From Marsupella aquatica (lineage: Eukaryota; Marchantiophyta): DNA of 64,000 nt. Under the pieces are notes generated by a model that made no database searches, was not told the DNA's origin, and saw nothing but the letters and a program-made list of their open reading frames with translations. The stretch is from positions 1,798,001-1,862,000 of the forward strand of contig OZ316899.1 of the NCBI GenBank assembly GCA_973895155.1, in the 5' to 3' direction. Of the stretch, positions 9,977 to 20,055 are shown piece by piece (positions within the stretch are counted from its first letter, which is position 1; every line of letters starts with the position of its first letter). The position numbers and the translations under genes were made by a program.

Positions 9977-10017
9977 GGCTTAACCAAGCCTATTGGGGAT
10001 CATTCCGGCGGCGGAAT
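9977..10017 (+). promoter_or_regulatory. Twin conserved stem-loops in 3' LTR of A
   Basis: Hairpin 1 at 9977-9990 pairs GGCTT with AAGCC. Hairpin 2 at 10002-10017 is ATTCCG-GCGG-CGGAAT, followed by an AAACATACCTA box. Both recur at the same relative place in C, K-family LTRs, B and G. The role is unknown: an RNA packaging/dimer signal, a 3'-end signal or a protein site are all possible. Confidence 0.7.
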
Positions 10018-10266
10018 CCAAACATACCTAACAAGATGGAGGGGAAGACAAGGGAAGGCCTAGATTAGGCCGGCTACGTATCTCATGATCCGATGAAGGA
10101 TCTGTCCAGTATATGTGTGTAAAATGTTAATAGTAGTAGTAGAAGGAGGTTAGCAGCGTCCCATGCCGCTAAGCCGTGGAAACGGCCTCGCCAAGCGCGA
10201 AACCTGCGGGAATCGGCTTGCGCTGGGGGGGTTTCTTGGGTTTAGGGAGCCATGGGACGCACCACA

Positions 10267-12086
10267 GTAGTCCAAGCCGTGGAGGAGGTGGTAGAAGGCT
10301 ACGACAATGATGACTCCGGCTACGGGTTGGACCATCATGTTCTAGGAGTAAGGACCTATGGCAGGTTCATCCCCACTCTTCCAAGAGTAGTTTGAGGGGA
10401 CCCCACCCAACAGAGCAGCCCCGAGTCTCCCCCACCAGATGTCGCACCCCCGAGCTTTGACGGCATAAAATAGATGGCACAAGAGTTTGAGGAGTGACTC
10501 AGGGAGGAAGAGAGGGCAGCCCTGGCTAGGGAGAAAGATTTATCAGGGGGAGAATGGCAAGAGCACATCAGGCGGCTTGCAGAAAAACAAAGCAGCCCTC
10601 CAGCCACGATAGAAGAAATCCGCAAGTTGGGAACAAAGGCCGGGATGGTTGATGCCGATGACTTCTACTCACTCCACCTATGCTAAAGAAAGAGGCATGG
10701 AGTACGGGGAGATGTGTGGGGAACTTGCACTCATCATCTTTGGGGAGGAGTTGGACCAGGGACCCTTTTCCAGAGGGAGATGTTGGAGAAGCGCCGATTA
10801 GAAGAAGCGGTGGCTTTGGAGAGAAGCAAGAAGGACGAGGTCATCCGTCGGCTTAGGGCAAGGGAAGCCGAGGTAGAAGACCTGAAGGCGGCCAAGAAAG
10901 CCCAAGATGAGCTGCGGATTAAGCGGCATGAGCTAAACATCATGCAGGGGCAATTGGATACCGTGCAGTCTGATAATCAGATTATCAAGGATAAACTGAC
11001 TCGGACCCAAGGAGAGTTGGCCGATGCGATCAAGGAGAAGGAGAAGTGGAAGCGAGAGCTCAGAGATGCAGAGGAGGCCCACATAGCAGCCAACAACCAG
11101 GCCATGGTGGAGACGTAGAGAAGGGAGAGGGCATTGAAGGGGGAGCTCGAGGATATCCGCGGAGCCCTTGAGCAGAAGGAGGCCGAGTTAGGGAAATCCT
11201 ATCAGGCGATTGTGCTACGACAGGAGCTTGCATCCCTGACGGCCAGCTTCAAGGCCGACCTCCGTGAGAAAGACGACCAGCTTGACCAGACTTATGCCAA
11301 GATGAATAAAATGGAGTTTGAGGTCGTAACGGAGCTTGACAAGGAGCTAAGAGCAACCCAAGAAGAGAGGGCTACCTTAAAAAAGGAGCTAGAGGAAGCC
11401 CAGAGAGAGTTGGAGGAAGCCCAGAAGGAGCTGGAGGAGGCGTGCAAGGACCTGGACAAATTGCAAGAGGAGTTGGAGGAAAGCACGCGGAAGATGGAGA
11501 ACTTACAGTGGCGAGCCGACAACCAAACGGAGCGGCTGAAGAAACAAGCTGCAGTATTTAAGTGCTTGGCTTCCTCAAGTCCAACTCCAATAGGGGCAAC
11601 CAAGTTGCCAGGAGTAGTACTGGCCAAAGGACAAGCCGAGACACTCGCACCGGTGCCGGAGGTAAGTGGCAAGGGGAAGGGACCAGCTGCCGAAACAGGG
11701 AAGAAGAAAAAGCAAAAACCTTTTGGGTCAGGGAGTAACACGGCTTCTCAAGCCGTCGTGACCAAGGAGTTAAACCCGGCACCAACCTTAGGCAAGGTCA
11801 CGGCAAAGGATCCAACTGTCCTACAAGGCGGGGATGGCAAGGGCGAAGCCGGAATGCTCAGTGATGAGGCGGTATACCAAATCCACCACTAGAGCAGGCC
11901 CGGGAAGCCATAGCCATATCGGAGGCCGTGGCCGATGTTGAGGCTGAAGCCGAGGGGGGACCCAATCAGGCCGATGGAGAGTTGACTCGGTCCGGAGCAG
12001 GTAATCTGTCAGAGGATGCGCCTATGGTAGTGGCTGCGGAAGAAGTGTTGGGGGCGTCCATTGAGGATCAGCCACCACTACCATGA
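10267..12086 (+). pseudogene. LTR-encoded coiled-coil protein fragment, element C 5' LTR
   Basis: Corresponds to the C-terminal half of the LTR frame of A. There are several stops and shifts (TGA 10394-10396, TAG 10471-10473, TAG 11116-11118, and a shift before 10714 and near 11870). Longest open pieces are 10714-11118 and 11134-11892, both coiled coil rich in Glu and Lys. The ancestral terminal TGA aligns at 12084-12086. It is a decayed copy of no likely function. Confidence 0.8.
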
Positions 12087-12696
12087 CGGTGGTGGAGGGC
12101 CGCTCCTTTTAAGGAGGGCGGACGTGGAGGGAGAGGCATGAGTGGGCAGGGCGGGCTCAGATCTCCAAGTTTAGAATTAGGATCAGGACCGGGAGGCGGC
12201 CCTGACACTTAGCTTAGTGGGATTGCAGATCCACTGGTAAGAGCAACACTTGTGCTCCTGCCTCGCTGTACATAGGTAGATTACGAACATGTTAGATTAG
12301 GCTTACGCTGCAAGGAATTGGGTGGATCCACTGCCAGGATAAGTACCTGGGCAGCGGGGGGTTCAGGGCCTTCTTCCTTAGCAAGTTTTTAGTGCACCAG
12401 CAGGGCTGGGATCAAGTAGTTAAAGAAGCTCTCGGTTAGTTATGATGTGACCCTTGTGTATATTCATGTTTCCTCATACCTAAGAGATGAATAGAGTTGG
12501 CCTCACGGCTTAGTTCGCAGATCTTGTGTATGAGAAGTACTGCTTGTATGGCAAGTGCATGGTATAACTCAGTCAGAAGGAGTCATTTTGCTATTTGTGT
12601 GTCGCATTAACTTGTTTGAAGATTTCCCACATCAACCAAGAAGGGAGTAAGCAAGGTAGTAAGAGTTGGATGTGTCGAGCTGAGAGAGGTCTTAGC

Positions 12697-12737
12697 GGCT
12701 TACCCAAGCCAGTTGGGGATCATTCCGGTGGCGGAAT
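12697..12737 (+). promoter_or_regulatory. Twin stem-loops in C 5' LTR
   Basis: Hairpin 1 is GGCTT/AAGCC at 12697-12710. Hairpin 2 is ATTCCG-GTGG-CGGAAT at 12722-12737. The loop differs from A (GTGG against GCGG) while the stem is unchanged. Confidence 0.68.
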
Positions 12738-12983
12738 CCAAACATACCTAAAGGAAGACCAGGAGAGGAGGACAAGGGAAGACATAGAAGAGGCCGGCTA
12801 TGTATCTCATGACCCGATGAAGGATCTGTCCAGTATATGTGTGTAAAATGTTAGTAGAAGGAAGTTAGCAGCGTCCCATGCCGCTAAGCCGCAAAACCGG
12901 CCTCGCCAAGAGAAAAACCTGCAGGAATCGGCTTGTGCAGGGGGGTTCTTGGGTTCAGGGAGCCAGTGGACGCACCACATTTT

Positions 12984-13003
12984 TGGCGCTAGATGGAGGG
13001 GGC
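12984..13003 (+). other. Primer binding site of C, tRNA-Asn-like
   Basis: TGGCGCTAGATGGAGGGGGC starts four T residues after the LTR end. From memory, plant tRNA-Asn ends in CCTCCTTCTAGCG plus CCA, whose complement matches apart from a mismatch or two. The identical tract sits at the same place in B (50074-50093, minus). The tRNA identity should be checked by alignment. Confidence 0.72.
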
Positions 13004-13047
13004 ATTTCTTAAGTCGTGAGATATGAAGTTAGGAAGCAGCGTAGGTA

Positions 13048-14205
13048 ATGACTGAACCTACGCCGAGGGAGGAAAGAGCGATTCAACGGGAGAGAGTTCG
13101 TCTGCAACAGCTCACTGGGTGGCATGACACACAGCGACTGAGAGGGGCAGAAAGAGCTAGTAGCTCCAAAATTGAAAGTGGCATCGAAGAAGAAATACTA
13201 GAAGAGGAGTCCGTAAGGAGAAGTGAGTCCATTACCGACATGGGGGAACCGGAGGCACGGCCAGAAGAGAGGCTAGGAACCAGACTGAGCCAAAGGTCGC
13301 GCATTCATTACAAGGCATTTCATGGGAGAGGAGATGAGGATCCAGACGAATGGTTGGATGACTTTGAGGGAACCGCTGTAGCAAATGGAGAATCAGCCAT
13401 CAAGATGCAGATTCTTCTTGGCCTGTTCAAGGGTGAGGCAAGGCCTTGGTACAGAGCACTGGATGTGGAAGATCAAGCCATCTGGCATACCTTCAAATCA
13501 CTATTTGTCAAGGAGTTTTGACCCATTGGAATCTCAGAGCTAGCAGTGTTGAAGTTGGGACGACTTTGGTTCAAGGAGAACAAATCCTTTAGGAAGTTCT
13601 TGCAATGCTTTCAAAAGCTGGTAAGACGTACAAAGACCAATGCATCTGAAGGTATGCAACTTCAATGGTTGGTGAATGCTTTACCACAGAAGATGAGTTT
13701 TGCAATTAGGAAGGAAAACCCAGAGACTTTAGCCGAGGCAATTAGGGATATTCAATTGTACATTAATGCAGATATCACAAGCCAGAAGAAATAGCTCAAG
13801 TCTGAGAGTTCCTCATCGGAGGAAGGATCACCACATAAGAAAAAAGATAAGAAAAAGAAACATTCTAAGAAGTCAAGAAGTGATAACTCAAGCTGGGATA
13901 GTGGAAGTAGCAAGAGTGAGTCATCTTCTAGTTTTGAAGAAGAAAAATCTAGGAAAAAGAAGGGCAAAAGGAGGGGGACGTTGAAAGTCAAGCTAGAGGC
14001 TAAAACGCCAGATAACATTGTAGCTCTTACCGAGCAGCTTAAGGGTATAATAGCAAAGCTAAAGCCAAAGAAGAAAGTAGTACTTGAAGATAGCTCTGTA
14101 TGGTGTGCCTTATGTTATAAAACCGGACACCATAAAGATGCATGTCCTAAACTCACTACTACTCATGTTTGGCATATAGCTGAGGTCAGACCGTGTCAAG
14201 GAGAA
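13048..14205 (+). pseudogene. gag: Element C gag, 5' part
   Basis: ATG 13048 follows the PBS by about 45 bp. The start is supported by B, whose gag starts MMNKFTPREERA against MTEPTPREERA here. The gag capsid region includes YKAFHGRGDEDPDEWLDDF, LGLFKGEARPWY and WLVNALPQKMSFAIRKENPE. Two stops interrupt it: TGA 13519-13521 (Arg in B) and TAG 13792-13794 (Gln in A). The basic Ser/Lys/Glu linker and the first CCHC knuckle (CALCYKTGHHKDAC) follow. It is cut at 14205 by insertion of chromovirus D. Confidence 0.88.
14201..14205. repeat. Target site duplication of D, left copy
   Basis: GAGAA, repeated at 22846-22850. Element A has a single GAGAA at the homologous gag position (about 602-606). Confidence 0.93.
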
Positions 14206-15678
14206 AGTGGTGGACCTCGCCACCCAGCGCCCTCACCAATCCCAACACTCACGCCTAAGTGCCCTTGGTGTCCGAACGCCTCCATGGAATACCTTGAGCA
14301 AGCACCAAAGTGCCTCTTCCACCACCAGCGGCCCCTCCAATACTAAGCCGCACTTGCTCACCTACATGACCGCTACTCAACAATCCCCATTGTCTGCACA
14401 AGCAACCAAGCACCTCGGTAAGTAACCCCTCAGGATCTAGAACTTCCCAAGTCTAGCATCCTAACTCAAACTCAATAGACGTTGGTAAATAGGTCAGCGA
14501 TAGGTCCTCCCGACGCCATAAGCCGGAACTAGAACCCACGCACACTGTCCATCTAGAACAGTTCCTTCCTTGGACGCGGGCCGGGTTCCCCCTCGTACCT
14601 ATCCATCACCAACTGATCGCCCTGACCCCAGGACATGCTCATGGCCCAAATAGCGTAGCTTGTCCCAAAACGTCCGGACCAGAATGACCCCGACTCTAGC
14701 AACCGCTCCTGGTTTTCCCCACTGGTGGTCTAGGGGCCGATCACCCTTGGAACTCAGCCTCCACACCTACTTGGCCTTGCCTCCCCAACGCAAGCTCCCT
14801 TGGGAGACTGAACACCGCTTGGCTGTTGTTTGGCAGGATTCGGCAAGCGGGCGAGCTAACACCTGCAAACCACAAGAACCCACGGCACCCCTAGACCCAC
14901 CTGATCTCAAGAGGACATAGCCCTCCTCAAGAGCTTTCCAACGCACCCAAGAAGTCCTCCAACGGACTTCCCGTTGGGAAGATATCGCCATTTCCGTTTG
15001 GCGGTTTCCCTTAGTGTCGTGACCGCCGCGGCTCACGACTTCGGCTCGGCCTTAGCCCCCAGGGAGACACCAATCCCCTCATATATGCTTCTGGAGACCT
15101 ACCACCCCCGGACCAGCTTTGGTCCCTAAACATTTGGCCCCCAACCCGGATCCCATCGCGCATAATGGGCGCGCCACCAACTGGCAATGCCCCATAACTT
15201 TCTTGACAGGCATCCGCAAGCTAAGTGCCTTAGCCCGTTGTGACCGGGCCGACCCAGTGGTCATGCCTAGGCCCTCAGGTCTGATCGCCGCTCGGGGCCC
15301 CCGACCAGCCCAACCTGGATCGGGCCACAACTTGCGCCTCAAGCGTCCGTTGCCAATGGCGTCAACTCCATTGGCCTTGGGCCCAAGAGGAGCTCACTCC
15401 CAAGCCCTCATAACTCAAAGTCCATCCAAAGGTCCGGACGGCCATCCTTGAGCCCGGCCCATTTCCCCTTGACCCGACCAGCCATACGCTAGTCCAAGTC
15501 CTTAGGGTGTGTCCCCACCCTAAACCCCTTGCCTCGCCAATGCCACGTCTCATTGCCCACAAGTCTCCCCATGCTAAGTCCTCCCCGGATGGCCTATCCG
15601 GGCCTGGACCATAAGGGAGCTCGGCGTCGGAGTCAGTGACGCCGGAGCTAATTGTTAAGGTATTCGAGTTCCGCAACT
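14206..15678 (-). repeat. Element D 3' LTR
   Basis: 1,473 bp, aligning by eye along its whole length with 21347-22845. In plus orientation it starts AGTGGTGGACC and ends CCGCAACT. ORFs within it occur in both copies only because the LTRs are copies, and they show no recognisable domain. Confidence 0.92.
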
Positions 15679-15691
15679 TGCACCCCCCCTT
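15679..15691 (-). other. Polypurine tract of D
   Basis: Minus-strand AAGGGGGGGTGCA directly before the 3' LTR. It is the plus-strand primer site. The stretch 15692-16161 is the 3' untranslated part of D, with nothing else recognised. Confidence 0.85.
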
Positions 15692-16161
15692 AAAAATGGT
15701 CACATCCATGTGACCTCAGTAAACGCTCCAACACGCCTAGACCACTTTGGGCCTTAAAAATTTTATGCGGTAACAAATGGTTTGCCCATAAGGCTGATGC
15801 AAACCAGGTTGGTATGCGCATTCCAAACTTAGGAAATTCCAACCTATCCCACTTATCCAAGTAGGATGCCAGTCCAAACGACTAAGCTAACTCCAAACTC
15901 GTCGAACCCATTGTCCTCCCCTTGGGGCGCTCCCCTTTGGTTTGAACTAGCCCGCCCACAGATGTAGGGCGGGCACCATCAACTTCCACTCGCAAAAAGC
16001 AAATTGGCCGCCCAACAACCTCTAGGACCAACGCAATCCGACTTTATCCTTAAGAGGCCGAGAGGAGTGAAACTAGGATACAACTCACAAAGGTAGCTAC
16101 AGCTGCCTGTACTAGTTCACAACGGCGATAGGCCGCTTCGCTTACGATAGCTTTGAAGGAT

Positions 16162-17608
16162 CTATGAGGCATTACTCAAATTTTCTTCCGATTCCCAAGT
16201 GTTCTCGACCTGATCATAGCCAGCCCACTTCACCAAATACTCTAAGATTTGCCTTCCCAACTTGCGTTTGTAACGTTGGTCCAGAATTGCCTCCACCTCA
16301 AACTCCTCAGCGTCCTCCACCAGCATGGCGTCCGGACGCAAGACCTGATCCCGGCTGGGATCATCGTCTTTGACAAACTTCTTGAGCCGGCTAACATGGT
16401 AGCTTTTGCCCACACCCATTTCCTTGGGTGTCTCCAACACCACCAAAACCAAATTATCCTTGTGTGCCCATCGTATAATGCGATAGGGCCCCGCATATCT
16501 GGGAGCCAGCTTCCTACTTATGTTCCCATGGTATTGCTCAGGTCTCAACTGCAACCAGACGCTCTCCCCAATTTCAAACCTTACCTAGCATCGATGTTTA
16601 TCCCCTTGCTCCTTGTACCGACTTTGGGCAAGGGTCATACCCTTGGTAGCCGCTTCCACAACTAGGCGCCGCTCTCAAATAAAATTGTCCGCAGAAGGAA
16701 CCTTGCTTTCTGTCCGCCAAGCTTCCGGATTTATAAACCAGGAGGGCGCCCTTGGCGTCCTCCCTGTGGCCAACACAAACGGCGCAAACCCCGTCGCCGA
16801 ATGCTTGGTCGAGTTATATCTAAACTCGGCCATTGTTAAATGCTTCGCCCAATCCTTTTGATTGGCCGTCACAAAGTGACGCGGGTAGTCCTCCACAATA
16901 CCATTAACCCGTTCCGTTTGGCCATCTGTCTCGTGATGATACGCTGATCCCCTAGTCAGGTCTGTTCTGGATAACCGGAACAACGCCTTCCAGAAATGGC
17001 CCGTGAACTTGGTATCGCGGTCGAACACGATATGCAACGGCAATCCCCATTGTCGGAAGACATTGTCAAATACTAGACCGGCAATCTCTCGAGCCGAAAC
17101 CATCTTCATAGTAGGCAAGAAATACGCCATCTTGGAAAAATGATCCATGATTGTTAAGATGGAGTTACTGCTGTGGGACTCAGGTAACCCAATAATGAAG
17201 TCCATGGAGATAGACTCCCATGGAGCCGCAGCTACTGGGTAAGGGTTGTAGTAGTCCTCCGTTTGCCCTATAGACCATTTGGTTCTTTTGGCATGAGTAA
17301 CAACTTTGCACGTGTTGAAGGACCGATTGCTTCATGTCCTGCCAATACACATCTCGTGACATGCTGCAATACGTAGTGGCTTGTCCTCCATGCCCTCCCC
17401 AGAGCGAGTCGTGATACTTTTGCAGAACCTCTAACCTTAGAGACTCGGGTATGTACACACGCCTCTGCTTGTATCGCCATAACTGGACATTATGCGTCTT
17501 ATCCAACCCCAACGATACGTGCTTTACCTTGCCTTGGCTACCCCCATTACTTTGCCATTCCTTAGCTAACCTGTCATCCCATACGCTACGGCCAGAACCT
17601 TTGGCCAC
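16162..17608 (-). pseudogene. int: Element D integrase with C-terminal chromodomain
   Basis: Three overlapping minus-strand pieces separated by frameshifts. 17608-17180 has the zinc-binding N-terminus (SCYSCQKN) and links to the core. 17205-16675 carries DDE as MDFIIGLPES, IVFDRDTKFTG and TDGQTERVNG. 16554-16162 holds the GPY module (RYAGPYRII) and a chromodomain at its end (VEAILDQRY to LEYLVKWAGY and ENTWESEENL). Chromodomains bind modified histone tails and steer integration toward heterochromatin (family knowledge). The frame breaks imply an inactive copy. Confidence 0.92.
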
Positions 17609-18984
17609 TCGGATTCAAGCATCGTGATCCCATTGACACGATGTTGGTCCTTACGCGATAACGCGTCCGCTACCATATTTGTCTTCCCTGGAACGTGGCG
17701 GACTTCAAAATTGAAATCCGCCAAGAACATCTGCCAGCGCATTTCCTTGGGGTTTAGCCTTGGCCTAGAACTGAAGTACCCGGCCGGCGAGCTATCTGTG
17801 CGGATTACCACTTTGGGACCATTCTTAAGGTAAATCTCCCACTTCTTCAACGCATAGATCACAGCATACATTTCCCTTTCTGGCGTGATCCAGTGATTTT
17901 CCAACTTACATGACTCAAAGGCCACAGGACGCCCATCTTGGTGAAGACAGACGCCAATGGCATAATCACTTGCGTCTGTCCAAATCTCGAACGGCTTCCC
18001 CATCTCAGGTAACTTTAGAACCGGCGGCGTTATCATTAACCTCTTAAGTTCTAGGAATGCTAACTCGCAATCCTGTGTCCACACAAACACTTTGTTTTTC
18101 AACGTTAGCGCGTTTAGGGGCCTCATGATCCTTGCATAGTCTTTCATGTATCTCCAATAGAACCCCATAAATCCTAAGAAGGCTCTAACTTGCCTTACAT
18201 TGGATGGGCGCTCCCATTCTTTGATCTCCTTAAGCTTGTCTTGACTAGGCGTAATCCCTTCCGGGGTAAAGGTATGGCCGAGGAACTGAATCTTGTTCAT
18301 CACAAACTTGCACTTGCTAGGTTTAGCAAAGAGACAAGCCTTACAAAGGCGAGAGAACACTTCTCTGAGCAATTGCTCATGTTCCTCCAACGTTTTTGAG
18401 TAGATTAGGATGTTGTCAATAAAGACGACCACTCCTTGGTCCAACAAGTCATGAAAGATGGTATTCATCATCTTCATGAACGTTGCGGTTGCATTACACA
18501 ACCCGAACAGCATAACCAAAAACTCATAGGATCCAAACCTTGTGAAAATTGCGGTCTTATACTTGTCTCCCTTAGCCATGTGGATTTGGTAATACCCAGA
18601 CCGCAAGTCCACCTTTGAAAACTTCTTAGCCCCAGAGAGGCAATCAAAGAGGCGAGCAAAGAGGTCATCCATATGAGGTAACGGGTACTTGTTCTTTATT
18701 GTCTGCTTATTGAGGGCCCGGTAATCTGCACACAATCTCAAAGTACCATCCTTTTTGGACACAAACAGCGCGGGTGCCCCGTAAGGACTCTTACTAGGGT
18801 GAATGAACCCTTGGTTGATCAACTTTCCAAGGCATTCTTCAACATCATTTGCTCGTTCAGGTTCAGACGATAAGGAGCTTTAGCCTGAGGAGCCAATCCC
18901 GGCTCCAACTCAACTTGGTGATCCACTTCTCTCCGCGGGGGTAAACCTTTAGGTAGCTTCTCGAGAGCACGTCGTTGAATTCCT
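17609..18984 (-). pseudogene. pol: Element D reverse transcriptase and RNase H
   Basis: The main open piece is 18822-17566 (minus). RT motifs: SPYGAPALFVSKKDG, RLCADYRALN, SKVDLRSGYYQIH, FGLCNATATF. The catalytic box reads VVFIDNILIYS, so the second Asp of the usual IDD is Asn. RNase H follows (FEIWTDASDYAIG, PEREMYAVIYALKKW, RTDSSPAGYF, VRHVPGKTNMVADALSR), with Ser for His after the TD motif. The N-terminal edge (18823-18984) is frameshifted. Loss of the catalytic Asp predicts no polymerase activity. Confidence 0.92.
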
Positions 18985-20055
18985 CTAAAATTTCAGGAAT
19001 TTGACCTTAGCTGACTTGACCTTTGGCTGCGACGCAGCCTCCTTAGTTGGGTGGAGATGAAAGAAGAAACATTCATGTCCACCCTTGAAGTCTTTCCACC
19101 ATTGCTTCGCCGATACACACGGAGACATCCACGACACTTTACTTACTTTAAGAAATCTTTCTTTATTTTTGGTAATTTTGTGTACAACGATGGGCTCACC
19201 GCCCTTATTGGGAAAATGGAGCACTTCACCCCCCGGTTTCAAGGTAACATTGTGCTTTCTGAGATAACCTACCGACAAAATGAAGTCTACGGCTAGACCG
19301 TCTAGAACGTAGAACATCCCCTGACTAACAAAATTTTGTTGTTCGCCTATGACCTCTACCCGAAGTCTATGCACTACTCTCGACACTATCCCCTTTGCGT
19401 CGTTGGCGAACTTGCACACTAACGGTTGTAGCAACTCTTGCACGTCCACCCCAAGACAAGTTGCCGCCTGCCCACTTATGAAGCAGGCGGTCGCGCCTGT
19501 ATCCACCAAAGCAACACCCAGATTACCGTTAGAAGTGACATTCACAAAAATCAATTTTTCAGGATCCATTGTCTTAACTTTAGGTATCTTCTCTTGCAAC
19601 AACACCCTCTCTCCGTCAGGGACATCCCCTACAGGGACCTTGTCAGCTACTAAGGGTTCGGTTAGAGCAATACTTACCTTAATGCTCTTCTGCCCTCCAC
19701 CATCTCCGTTTGGCTTGCCACCTTTCGTGGAACAAACCTTACTTTGATGGCCCATGTCGCCACATGTGAAGCACGAACCTTCAGCCCGCCTCTGCTCCAT
19801 GGTTGCCTGCTTCTTTGCTTTCTGTGCCGATGAGGCTCCTTTCTTAAAGTTGCCGGCCTTCCGATTTTGCTTAGCTTCTCCATTCTGGGGCTGGGGATCC
19901 GAACCACCGGCCCCCGCCCCCTCAGGTTGCTTACGCTTATTCTTGGGACCTTTCGCTTTCCCAGCTTCCCCCTCGGATCCCTTGCCACCCACCTTCGCCA
20001 AGTCCGGTCGGTTATTCACCAACGTAGTGGCCTCGTCGAAGGCGTCAGAAAGCAT
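18985..20055 (-). pseudogene. Element D gag C-terminus (zinc knuckle) and protease
   Basis: Open minus-strand piece. A Lys/Gly/Asn-rich basic region leads to one CX2CX4HX4C knuckle (CFTCGDMGHQSKVC) at about residues 95-108. A retropepsin domain follows with catalytic DTGAT in ALVDTGATACFISG near residue 185. The joining of gag and protease in one frame is usual for chromoviruses. It is separated from upstream gag by a stop near 20056 and from RT by frame damage. Confidence 0.88.

Larger units (their letters stand above)
1..10266 (+). mobile_element. Element A: Ty3/gypsy (Tat-like) retrotransposon with giant ORF-bearing LTR, 5' end outside window
   Basis: Internal region 1-5600 and a complete 3' LTR 5601-10266. 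The order gag, protease, RT, RNase H, integrase identifies Ty3/gypsy. The protease motif DGGSG, RT motif FIDDF and absence of a chromodomain point to the Tat/Athila side (inference). The left end falls inside gag, so the 5' LTR, PBS and gag start lie outside the window. Immediately right of 10266 the sequence continues in the middle of another copy of the same LTR (element C), so A is inserted into the 5' LTR of C. The target duplication should begin GTAGT, but its partner is outside the window. Confidence 0.93.
5601..10266 (+). repeat. Element A 3' LTR (4,666 bp), group 1
   Basis: Starts TGTGATGCC after the PPT and ends GACGCACCACA. Both borders are confirmed by other copies: starts at 36605, 62598 and 34978 (minus); ends at 12979, 62412 and 27953 (minus). 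After about 115 bp of leader it carries a long sense ORF (5716-9360). Some 900 bp of non-coding sequence follow (9361-10266) and should hold the promoter, R and U5. There are two conserved stem-loops at 9977-10017. I could not place a TATA box with confidence. Confidence 0.92.
10267..12979 (+). repeat. Element C 5' LTR, right-hand part
   Basis: Begins at GTAGTCCAAG, which matches a point in the middle of the LTR-encoded frame (compare 38610 in the 3' LTR), and ends GACGCACCACA before the PBS. The missing left part lies beyond element A. From 12087 to 12979 it is non-coding: shared R/U5-like sequence with the two stem-loops at 12697-12737. Confidence 0.88.

Noticed and set aside
12595-12846. 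83-codon plus-strand ORF repeated at 62027-62278
   Set aside because: Both are the same LTR segment and overlap the stem-loops. The A LTR lacks an intact equivalent, so there is no sign of coding.
14767-15709. Several ORFs of 85-115 codons in the D LTR, with copies at 21938-22739
   Set aside because: LTR copies of GC-rich sequence, with no domain and no start context, and frames differ between the copies.
16249-16665. 138-codon plus-strand ORF
   Set aside because: Antisense of the chromodomain and integrase C-terminus of D.
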